From: Bacteroidota bacterium
Lineage (GTDB): Bacteria > Bacteroidota > Rhodothermia > Rhodothermales > UBA10348
Length of the DNA: 64,000 nt
Assembly (NCBI GenBank): GCA_029262775.1
Contig: JAJCYR010000006.1
Location: forward strand, 1 to 64,000
Direction of reading: 5' to 3'
Part shown: one piece after another, positions 7,822-14,462 of the stretch
Position numbering within the stretch: position 1 is the stretch's first letter
How the letters are laid out: each line of letters begins with the position of its first letter
Program-made: the position numbers and the translations under genes
The notes under the pieces: model-generated
What the model was told of the DNA's origin: nothing
Databases searched by the model: none
The model's input: the letters and a program-made list of their open reading frames with translations, nothing else

Positions 7822-8063
7822 TGAAGTCCTGGAAGAATTATGCACTTCACATCGTGGAGTCCATCGAAAAAATTGATCGAATCCGGGAACGGGGCGATCT
7901 GCGAGAGGATGCCGTACTGTATGACGCTGCCTTGCGAAACTTGCAGACCCTCTCCGAGGCCACTCAGCGTCTACCCGAGAATCTGAAGCGGCAATACGAC
8001 AGCATCCCATGGCGGTCTATTTCAGGCTTCAGGAATATCCTTGCACCTCATGACGTCGCCTGA
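7821..8063 (+). pseudogene. HEPN (DUF86-type) toxin gene, apparently truncated
   Basis: The 80 residues match the first two thirds of DUF86/HEPN proteins (WKNYALHIVESIEKI, then YDAALRNLQTLSEATQRL, then WRSISGFRNIL). Intact members run about 110 residues and have an R-x4-H ribonuclease motif, RNxLxH, followed by HDY. Here the motif reads RNILAPH, with one extra residue between R and H, and the protein stops four codons later. Its end overlaps the start of the next gene (ATG 8050, TGA ending 8063). The toxin is therefore probably inactive while its antitoxin gene remains intact. A short functional variant is possible. Confidence 0.6.
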
Positions 8064-9201
8064 ACGCATTACCGTCGTTGACGCCCACACGGAGGGTGAG
8101 CCGCTGCGCGTCATAACGGGTGGGTATCCGCAGCCCAGGGGCGAGACGGTGCTGGAGCGCCGCCGCTATGCGAAGGAGCACCTGGACCGCTACCGCACGG
8201 CGCTCATGTACGAGCCCCGGGGACATGCCGACATGTACGGCTGCCTGATCATGCCACCCGTGTCGGCAACGGCCCACTTCTCGGTGCTTTTCCTGCACAA
8301 TGAAGGGTATTCGACGATGTGCGGACACGGCATACTTGGCGTCACGCGCGTCGTACTGGAGGAAATTCTGGGAGATGCGCCGCTCGGCGCCGGGGCGACC
8401 GCGCGCGGCGGGGAGAACCGCTCGCTGGAAGCCGGGCACGTCATCCGACATCTCGCTCCGGCGGCCCGGTGTCCGGACGGCGACGTCGAGGTGCGGATAG
8501 ATACGCCAGCTGGCCTTGTGACGGCCCGAGCGACCATCGCCAGCGGGCGCGTGGATGCGGTCTGCTTCAGGAATGTGGCCTCGTGGGCCGCGGCGCTGGA
8601 TGCGGAAGTTGATGTACCGGGACTGGGCCGCGTGCGGTATGATATCGGGTACGGCGGCGCGTTTTATGCGTTCGTCGATGCGGAGCCGCTCGGCCTCACG
8701 CTCACGCCGCCCCATGCGCGGCAGCTGATTGACGCCGGCATGCGCATAAAACGCGCCGTCATGGAGGCGCACCCGCTGGCTCATCCGGAGTCGGCGGACC
8801 TGGCTTTTCTCTACGGCACCATTTTTACGGGGCCGCCCGCGCGCGCCGAGAACCATTCGCGGCACGTCTGTATTTTCGCCGAGGGCGAGCTCGACCGCAG
8901 CCCGACAGGAACGGGCGTGAGCGCGCGGGCGGCCCTTCTTGCGGCGCGGGGAGCGCTCCAGGTGGATCGAGGGGCGCAGGATACGCCGACGAGCGTATCG
9001 ATAGAAAGTATTCTCGGGACGACGTTCACGGTCCGGATTGTGGACGCGGCAGGGGGTGATGGCGGTGCCCGTGAGGCGGGCGGCACGTGTGCTGCGAACG
9101 CTGTTATTCCCGAAGTCGGTGGCCGCGCGTACATTACGGGTCATTCGACGCTGCTTCTGGATGCGAACGATCCGCTCCGCGACGGTTTCCTGATCCGATG
9201 A
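8050..9201 (+). CDS. trans-3-hydroxy-L-proline dehydratase (proline racemase superfamily)
   Basis: A 383-residue paralogue of the 4-hydroxyproline epimerase. The first active-site cysteine is kept (C91, MCGHG), but the second is threonine (T286, DRSPTGTGV). Family studies show that Cys/Thr members, like the human L3HYPDH type, dehydrate trans-3-hydroxy-L-proline to pyrroline-2-carboxylate rather than epimerise. It carries about 40 extra residues (roughly 108-145) compared with the epimerase. ATG 8050 is preferred to TTG 8041. It starts a plus-strand series with the TRIC channel (36-bp gap) and cutC (37-bp gap). The reductase for its product is not in the window. Confidence 0.82.
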   Translation: MTSPERITVVDAHTEGEPLRVITGGYPQPRGETVLERRRYAKEHLDRYRTALMYEPRGHADMYGCLIMPPVSATAHFSVLFLHNEGYSTMCGHGILGVTRVVLEEILGDAPLGAGATARGGENRSLEAGHVIRHLAPAARCPDGDVEVRIDTPAGLVTARATIASGRVDAVCFRNVASWAAALDAEVDVPGLGRVRYDIGYGGAFYAFVDAEPLGLTLTPPHARQLIDAGMRIKRAVMEAHPLAHPESADLAFLYGTIFTGPPARAENHSRHVCIFAEGELDRSPTGTGVSARAALLAARGALQVDRGAQDTPTSVSIESILGTTFTVRIVDAAGGDGGAREAGGTCAANAVIPEVGGRAYITGHSTLLLDANDPLRDGFLIR

Positions 9202-9237
9202 CACGACATCTGACACGGCGATGACCGGACTTCCGAC

Positions 9238-9840
9238 ATGACGACGCTCGATGCGCTCGACATCGTGGGCACGTTCGTGTTCGCGGTCGCCGGAGGGTTC
9301 CGGGCGACGCGACACAATCTGGATCTGCTGGGCGTCATGGTGCTCGCCGTGGCGACGGGAGTCGGTGGCGGGATGATCCGCGACATGCTGCTCGGCGCGA
9401 CACCCGTGGCGGCGCTTGAAAGCGAGCTGTACCTGGGCGTATGCCTCGTTGGCGGCGGCGTGGCGTTTGTGGCGTCGTCGCGCGTGGCGACGGAGTGGAA
9501 CCGGGTCATGTTGGCCGATGCGGTCGGACTCGGAGTGTTCGCAGCCATCGGGGCCATGAAGGCGCTCGCGTTCGGTCTCGGTCCTATTGGCGTCATGATG
9601 ATGGCGGCGCTTACGGCTACGGGCGGCGGCGCCGTGCGCGATGTGCTGGTGCTCGAGGTCCCGGCGGTCGTACGCCACGATTTTTACGCGACGGCCGCAC
9701 TGATCGGCGCCGCCGCCCTACTTGGGGCCGAAGCCTCCGGCTTCGGCCCGCCCGTCCAGATCTGGACCGCCATCGTTGTCACTTCCGGACTCCGGTTTTA
9801 CGCCATGTTCCACGGCGTGGATTTGCCGAGAGCCCGCTGA
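9238..9840 (+). CDS. TRIC-type cation channel / UPF0126 membrane protein (YadS/YicG-like)
   Basis: A 200-residue integral membrane protein of two homologous halves, each with glycine-rich GG(G/A)xxRD segments: ATGVGGGMIRDMLLG and ATGGGAVRDVLVLE. These mark the UPF0126/TRIC family, usually with seven membrane helices. Bacterial members form trimeric K+-permeable channels, and glycine transport has been proposed for some. Position after the hydroxyproline dehydratase allows a role in amino acid movement, but that is only context. Confidence 0.85.
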   Translation: MTTLDALDIVGTFVFAVAGGFRATRHNLDLLGVMVLAVATGVGGGMIRDMLLGATPVAALESELYLGVCLVGGGVAFVASSRVATEWNRVMLADAVGLGVFAAIGAMKALAFGLGPIGVMMMAALTATGGGAVRDVLVLEVPAVVRHDFYATAALIGAAALLGAEASGFGPPVQIWTAIVVTSGLRFYAMFHGVDLPRAR

Positions 9841-9877
9841 AACCGGGCCGGTTCGTAGGCCCTGACCACCAACTCCC

Positions 9878-10537
9878 ATGCTCAATCCTGATTCCGTACT
9901 TCTTGTCGAAGCCTGCGTAACGACGCTCGAAGAGGCCGTGGCCGCCCAGGCGGCTGGGGCACACCGGCTCGAACTCTGCCGTCGGCTGGACGTCGGCGGC
10001 CTCTCGCCCTACCTGGAGCGGTTCAATGACATCCTGAATACCGTCGACCTGCCCATCAGTGTGCTTGTTCGCCCCCGGGAAGACGATTTTCGGGCCAATG
10101 CGGCGCAGCTCGCCCGCCTCGTCCGGGAGGCAGAACGTTTCTGCGATGCGGGGGCGGACGCTATCGTCGTGGGCGTCGTGGGCGAGGATAACCAGCCGGA
10201 CGGCGAGGCCATGACCGAAATCGTGAACGCGACCTTGCCGGTCCCCGTGGTATTCCACCGGGCATTCGACCGCTGCCCGCGACCGCTCGATGCGCTCGAG
10301 GTGCTCTTTGACGCCGGCGTGGACCGGATCCTGACATCTGGCGGTCCGGGCACGGCGTGGGAGAACCGGGACCTCCTGAAGAAGCTCGCCGCCGCCGCCG
10401 AGGGGCGCATGACGATCATAGCCGGTGGTGGCGTGCGTGCCGACCACGTGAGCGAGCTTCTGGAGCATACCGGCATCCTGGATGTACACGCCCGGGCATC
10501 GGCCATTCCCGGGATCGTTCGGCAGCTTGACGCGTGA
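9878..10537 (+). CDS. cutC: CutC family protein
   Basis: A 219-residue TIM-barrel protein with CutC hallmarks: VEACVTTLEEAVAAQAAGAHRLELC near the N-terminus, VLVRPR, VFHRAFDRC, DRILTSGG and IIAGGGVR. CutC was named for copper tolerance, but a direct copper role is doubtful and the reaction is unknown. It is probably cotranscribed with the preceding dehydratase and channel genes. Confidence 0.9.
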   Translation: MLNPDSVLLVEACVTTLEEAVAAQAAGAHRLELCRRLDVGGLSPYLERFNDILNTVDLPISVLVRPREDDFRANAAQLARLVREAERFCDAGADAIVVGVVGEDNQPDGEAMTEIVNATLPVPVVFHRAFDRCPRPLDALEVLFDAGVDRILTSGGPGTAWENRDLLKKLAAAAEGRMTIIAGGGVRADHVSELLEHTGILDVHARASAIPGIVRQLDA

Positions 10538-10549
10538 GCCCAGGAACGC

Positions 10550-10778
10550 ATGATGGCCATAGAGGGTATACCTCGCGTACTCATGACCGATGTCGGCATG
10601 ACCGATGTCGGCATGCCGGAGATGAATGGACGGGAACGGGCGGAACGTGTCCACGCCAGGCGGCCCGACGTCCGGGTCCTGCTATATGTTGGGGTACACA
10701 GACGACATCACCATCCGGCCCGAACGTGTTGAAGAATTTCTCCGCACCCGCATCGACCCCAAAAATCCGCTTCAATAA
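10550..10778 (+). pseudogene. remnant of a response-regulator receiver domain, frameshifted
   Basis: Frame 1 encodes a phosphoacceptor-like LMTDVGMPEMNGRERAERV and HARRPDVRVLL, typical of receiver domains. After about 10680 the homology continues in another frame (YMLGYTDDITIRPERVEEFL, stop at 10776-10778), where receivers have an S/T-GY-D segment and then helix 5. So only the C-terminal half of a receiver survives, with a frameshift. A 15-bp tandem duplication (10582-10611) has doubled the aspartate-containing segment. The last 50 bp overlap the desaturase gene start in a third frame. Confidence 0.65.
10582..10611 (+). repeat. 15-bp exact tandem duplication
   Basis: CATGACCGATGTCGG occurs twice back to back (10582-10596, 10597-10611) inside the receiver remnant. 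It duplicates the five codons containing the would-be phosphorylated aspartate. Confidence 0.9.
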
Positions 10779-11829
10779 GAAAGATGTGCAGGATTTCGTG
10801 CCGGAAGTGCGGCGACGGGTGCACGCGCATTTTGAGGAGAGCGGGCTGAGTCAGAAGGCAAATGCATCCATGGTGCTCAAGACGGTATTGCTGCTCGGCG
10901 GTACGGCCGGGCTGTACGGGCTTATTCTGACGGGCGCCTTTTCGCCCGGGCAAATGCTGGGAATGGCCGTGCTGCTCGGCATGGGCATGGCGGGCATCGG
11001 GTTTTCAGTCGCGCACGATGCACTGCACGGCGCCTATTCTTCGAGCCCGATCGTAAACCGGCTGCTTGGGTACACGTTCGATCTGCTCGGGGCGAACGGC
11101 TATATGTGGAAGATTACGCACAACGTGATCCACCATACGTACACGAACATCACGGGTGTGGATGAGGATTTGACGGTGTCGCCCATTCTGCGGCTCTCGC
11201 CCGAAACACCCCGCAAGTGGTATCACCGCTATCAGTCCTGGTACTGCTTTCTGGCGTACAGCTTCGCGACGCTGAACTGGCTTTTTGTGAAGGATTTTCA
11301 ACAGTTCATGAGGCGCAATATCGGGCCGTATACGGACATGCGGCATGCGCCCATTGAATGGGCGACGCTCGTCGTTGGTAAGCTGATGGCGCTTGGCCTT
11401 GTGCTGTTGCCGTTTTTCGTACTCGACATTACGATCTGGCAATATCTGGCGGGGGTGCTGGCGGCGCACCTCACAGCGGGTATGATTCTCGGCGTGATTT
11501 TTCAGCTGGCGCACGTGGTGGAGGGACCGGAATTCCTGGCGCCCGGTGTCGATGGGCGCATGGAACACGCTTGGCTGATCCACGAAATGCACACGACGGC
11601 CAATTTTGCGGCAGAAAACCGCCTCCTCTCGTGGTACATCGGGGGGCTCAACTACCAGATAGAGCACCACCTCTTTCCGCAGATCTGCTCCATCCACTAC
11701 CCGGTGCTGAGCCACATCGTGCGGCATACGGCCCAGGAATACGGCGTGCCGTACCATTATAATCCGACGCTCAGCGCGGCCGTTGCATCGCACCAGCGCA
11801 TGCTGCATGCATTGGGACGGGCGGCCTGA
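10726..11829 (+). CDS. membrane fatty acid desaturase
   Basis: An integral membrane di-iron desaturase of about 367 residues with all histidine boxes: HDALHG, HNVIHHTYTN, HEMHTT and NYQIEHHLFP. The QxxHH form of the last box is typical of acyl-lipid or acyl-CoA front-end-like and linoleoyl-type desaturases. It introduces a cis double bond into membrane acyl chains using electrons from ferredoxin or cytochrome b5. No ATG lies near the family start, so GTG 10726 (or TTG 10729) is chosen, ahead of the KIRFNKKDVQDF segment. The open frame upstream overlaps the receiver remnant and is not coding. Confidence 0.85.
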   Translation: MLKNFSAPASTPKIRFNKKDVQDFVPEVRRRVHAHFEESGLSQKANASMVLKTVLLLGGTAGLYGLILTGAFSPGQMLGMAVLLGMGMAGIGFSVAHDALHGAYSSSPIVNRLLGYTFDLLGANGYMWKITHNVIHHTYTNITGVDEDLTVSPILRLSPETPRKWYHRYQSWYCFLAYSFATLNWLFVKDFQQFMRRNIGPYTDMRHAPIEWATLVVGKLMALGLVLLPFFVLDITIWQYLAGVLAAHLTAGMILGVIFQLAHVVEGPEFLAPGVDGRMEHAWLIHEMHTTANFAAENRLLSWYIGGLNYQIEHHLFPQICSIHYPVLSHIVRHTAQEYGVPYHYNPTLSAAVASHQRMLHALGRAA

Positions 11830-11865
11830 CGGCGCCGCTCCCTGTTTTTTTGTAGGTTTTCCGGT

Positions 11866-12453
11866 ATGGTATACATCAGCGACATTGAGACTCCCCTCGG
11901 CTGCATGATAGCCGGCGTGACGGATAGTGCGCTCTGCCTGCTCGAGTTCAAGGACCGGCCCATGCTCCCCGTGCAGAAGGAGCGGCTTGCGCGGCGACTG
12001 GGAGCAGATTTCGTACAGGGCGGGAATGATATTTCGAGTCTCGTCGAGCGGCAGCTCGGCGCCTATTTTGCTGGCAGTTCGCTGCAATTCAATCTGCCCC
12101 TTTCCTTTACGGGAACGGCGTTCCAACAGGCGGTGTGGAACGAACTCCTGACCATTCCGCCGGGAGAGACGCGGTCCTACGCGGCACAGGCCGCGGCCAT
12201 TGGCAAGCCGCAGGCCGTCCGGGCGGTGGCGCGTGCCAACGGAGACAACATGCTGGCGATCGTCGTGCCGTGCCACCGGATTATTGGATCGGACGGGTCG
12301 CTGACGGGATATGGTGGGGGGCTGCCGCGTAAACAGTGGCTGCTTTCGCACGAACAGTGGCGACACGGTACGCTGTTTGACGATCCAATTCTTCAACCAT
12401 CGACGGACGAACAACATGCAACGGACGAACAACATGCAACATTTCGTCAGTAG
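11866..12453 (+). CDS. ogt: methylated-DNA--protein-cysteine methyltransferase
   Basis: A 195-residue O6-alkylguanine-DNA alkyltransferase. The acceptor is C136 in the IVVPCHRII motif, preceded by the arginine-finger and helix-turn-helix segment AVRAVARANGDN. It repairs O6-methylguanine and O4-methylthymine by irreversible transfer of the alkyl group to itself. The last 16 residues (TDEQHATDEQHATFRQ) are not family sequence and come from an 18-bp tandem duplication. The 3' end overlaps the start of the lipoprotein gene. Confidence 0.92.
   Translation: MVYISDIETPLGCMIAGVTDSALCLLEFKDRPMLPVQKERLARRLGADFVQGGNDISSLVERQLGAYFAGSSLQFNLPLSFTGTAFQQAVWNELLTIPPGETRSYAAQAAAIGKPQAVRAVARANGDNMLAIVVPCHRIIGSDGSLTGYGGGLPRKQWLLSHEQWRHGTLFDDPILQPSTDEQHATDEQHATFRQ
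12403..12438 (+). repeat. 18-bp exact tandem duplication creating two start codons
   Basis: The 18-mer ACGGACGAACAACATGCA is present twice (12403-12420, 12421-12438). Each copy carries an in-frame ATG for the downstream lipoprotein gene (12416 and 12434) and adds six residues to the tail of Ogt. Confidence 0.95.
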
Positions 12454-13360
12454 CTCTGCCTTCGCTCTTGTAATGCTGCTTGCGGCTGCTTGCGGTGCGC
12501 CGACCGGGGACGGGCCGGGTGCGCCGGGGAATGCAGACCATGCAGATACGGAGGCAGCCACCCACCAAGCGGCGATTGCTGACGGTGCACAGGCGGCACG
12601 GGAACGACTCTCGGCGTCGGAGGGCGGACGCCTGGTGCTGCGCGCCATCGAAGCGCACGGTGGGCTCGAGGCGTGGTATGCGGCAAAGACCAGTTCCTAT
12701 ACCTGGGAATATGCCAATGTGGGCGCCGATCTGCAGTTCAAGACGTATCTCGTGGCGGATAACCGAACCCGGCTGGTGTACCACGACTTTGTGAGCGTGG
12801 GACCCTACGGCGCCCCGGACGAAGTGACGGGTCGTATGGCCTGGGATGGGAGACACGCCTGGATCTGGCCCGCATCCATCGAAAAAATAAATCCCCGGTT
12901 CTGGGCCACGACGGGGTATTATTTCGAGCAGATTCCGTTTGTGCTCGCCGATCCCGGGATCACGTACACCTTACTTCCCCAGGAGGAGCTCGGTGGCCGC
13001 CTGCACGACATGGTGCGCGTCGGGTTTGAAGCCGGCGTTGGAGACGCTCCTGACGACACTTATACGCTGTATGTGGATCCGGAATCGGGTCTGATCCGGG
13101 CCATCCGCTACACGGTCACCTTCGGGCGGAATGTAGATCCGGAAAATCCACCGTCGGAGACCTTGTTTACGTATGAGGACCTCGTGACGGTAGACGGATT
13201 GACCGTGGCGACGCATTTCCAGGGGTACGGGTTTGTTGATGGAGCGCGCGGTGCGTTCAAGAACGAGGCGTGGGCAGACAGCATTTCCTTTTCCCGGGCG
13301 TTCGATCCGGACCAGCTCGCTATGCCGGACGGCGCGCGCGTAGCGCCACCGCCCGAATAA
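12434..13360 (+). CDS. outer-membrane or periplasmic lipoprotein, DUF6503-like, function unknown
   Basis: A 308-residue lipoprotein: MQHFVSSSAFALVMLLAAAC gives a short signal peptide with lipobox LAAAC near residue 20, then an acidic linker and a beta-rich domain. A segment around RAIEAHGGLEAWYA resembles secreted Bacteroidota proteins that bind hydrophobic ligands in a LolA-like half-barrel; this is resemblance only. ATG 12434 is preferred because it leaves a normal signal peptide. ATG 12416, produced by the upstream duplication, would add six residues. Transcription probably continues from ogt. Confidence 0.75.
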   Translation: MQHFVSSSAFALVMLLAAACGAPTGDGPGAPGNADHADTEAATHQAAIADGAQAARERLSASEGGRLVLRAIEAHGGLEAWYAAKTSSYTWEYANVGADLQFKTYLVADNRTRLVYHDFVSVGPYGAPDEVTGRMAWDGRHAWIWPASIEKINPRFWATTGYYFEQIPFVLADPGITYTLLPQEELGGRLHDMVRVGFEAGVGDAPDDTYTLYVDPESGLIRAIRYTVTFGRNVDPENPPSETLFTYEDLVTVDGLTVATHFQGYGFVDGARGAFKNEAWADSISFSRAFDPDQLAMPDGARVAPPPE

Positions 13361-13393
13361 CGTCTGGCCCGGCCCCGGGCGGGGCCCGTTATT
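13356..13393. terminator. GC-rich inverted repeat between convergent genes, with both stop codons in its arms
   Basis: Outer arms AATAACG (13356-13362) and CGTTATT (13387-13393) contain the two opposing TAA stops. The inner stem is GGCCCCG/CGGGGCC (13371-13377, 13380-13386) with a 2-nt loop and an 8-nt bulge on the left side. A likely bidirectional transcription end. Confidence 0.6.
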
Positions 13394-13859
13394 GTTCGAG
13401 GTAGACCTGGGCCGCTCCGTGTGTGTAGACGAGGTCGCCACCACTGCCACCGACGCGGACACCCAGGACGAGGACGATGATGGCCATGCCCAGCGTAATA
13501 TACCTGCTGTATCGACCGGTGGCACCGGGTACGAGGCCCGCGATGGATGCAACGAGGAGTAGCGCTGACATCCATACGAAGACCTCAGCCCGCTCCTCGT
13601 GATCGTGGATGGCGTCGCGTGAGACGACTTCTTCGACGCGATCTTCCTGGTCTTCACCGGTTTCCTGCGCGAAGTAGCCCGTGCCGGTCATGACAAGGGC
13701 GAGGAATACAACAGGTATCCAGATGGCTCGCAGTTTGTCGGGTATGACCTCGTCGGCGTGGCGGCCGAGCCAAAGTGCGATGAGTATGAGGATGGGAAGC
13801 AGTACGGCGAGCGCCAGCGGGAGATGGACGACGGCGGGGTGAAGCGGATCGGGAATCAT
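13389..13859 (-). CDS. DUF2231-like integral membrane protein
   Basis: A 156-residue protein with about four membrane helices. It opens with MIPDPLHPAVVHLPLAL, the HP-x-HxP signature of DUF2231 membrane proteins, some of which look like haem-binding cytochrome-b-like proteins. A charged acidic loop (ETGEDQEDRVEEVVSRDAIHDHEER) lies between helices 2 and 3. The start at 13859 is chosen for that conserved opening. It diverges from the LuxR-type gene. The function is unknown. Confidence 0.75.
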   Translation of the reverse strand: MIPDPLHPAVVHLPLALAVLLPILILIALWLGRHADEVIPDKLRAIWIPVVFLALVMTGTGYFAQETGEDQEDRVEEVVSRDAIHDHEERAEVFVWMSALLLVASIAGLVPGATGRYSRYITLGMAIIVLVLGVRVGGSGGDLVYTHGAAQVYLEQ

Positions 13860-13915
13860 GGTCGTCGTTGGTTGGTTGATTTGGTTCGATAATACCACAG
13901 TCACTCCCTGTGCGC

Positions 13916-14440
13916 ATGCGTCAAATGACGGATAGAACCCCTGATGACCGAATAGTGGCGTCGTTGCTGCTGGTTTTCTGTGTCGCGGCCGCGACCGATG
14001 TCGTGCTCGATGCCCCAGAGTCGATCTGGTCGTTCCATATTCTGGTGGAATTGATTCTGATCGCGACGAGTCTGGCGGCGGCCGTGTTCCTGTTTGGACG
14101 CGTCAGGGCCTCGCGACGGGAACTGGAAGAGACCCGCCTGGCGCTGGGACGCGAAAACACCGAGGCGAAGGCATGGCGCCGCCGGGCAGAACACTTCATC
14201 CGCGGCCTGGCAGACGAAATGGACGGACAGTTCAATACGTGGCACCTGACGCCGACCGAAAAGGAAGTGGCGCTGTTTCTCGTCAAGGGATTCAGCTTCA
14301 ATGAAATCGCGCACTTTACCGATCGGTCAGAACGGACCGTGCGACAACATGCCATTGCCGTCTACGGCAAGTCGGACCTGCGCGGACGGGCTGAACTGTC
14401 TGCATTTTTTCTTGAAGACCTGCTGACCCCAATGACCTGA
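13916..14440 (+). CDS. membrane-anchored LuxR-type helix-turn-helix protein
   Basis: About 174 residues: two hydrophobic segments (roughly 12-30 and 40-62), an Arg/Glu-rich coiled linker, and a C-terminal GerE/LuxR helix-turn-helix (LTPTEKEVALFLVKGFSFNEIA, then SERTVRQHAIAVY). There is no receiver or ligand domain, so any signal would be sensed through the membrane segments. ATG 13916 is used; GTG 13910 and ATG 13925 are alternatives. It diverges from the DUF2231 gene and converges with the K+ channel gene 21 bp away. Its target genes are unknown. Confidence 0.75.
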   Translation: MRQMTDRTPDDRIVASLLLVFCVAAATDVVLDAPESIWSFHILVELILIATSLAAAVFLFGRVRASRRELEETRLALGRENTEAKAWRRRAEHFIRGLADEMDGQFNTWHLTPTEKEVALFLVKGFSFNEIAHFTDRSERTVRQHAIAVYGKSDLRGRAELSAFFLEDLLTPMT

Positions 14441-14462
14441 TCATCCCCGACGACCTGATCAT
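14434..14462. repeat. tandem repeat with 18-bp period over a stop codon
   Basis: GACCTGATCAT occurs at 14434-14444 and 14452-14462, 18 bp apart. The first copy contains the TGA stop of the LuxR-type gene, and the second reaches the stop of the converging channel gene. Confidence 0.7.

Noticed and set aside
8029-9678. 549-residue open frame on the minus strand
   Set aside because: Antisense to the trans-3-hydroxyproline dehydratase and TRIC genes; Arg/His-rich without any recognisable family.
11005-12648. 547-residue open frame on the minus strand
   Set aside because: Antisense to the desaturase, ogt and lipoprotein genes; composition is typical of a shadow frame.
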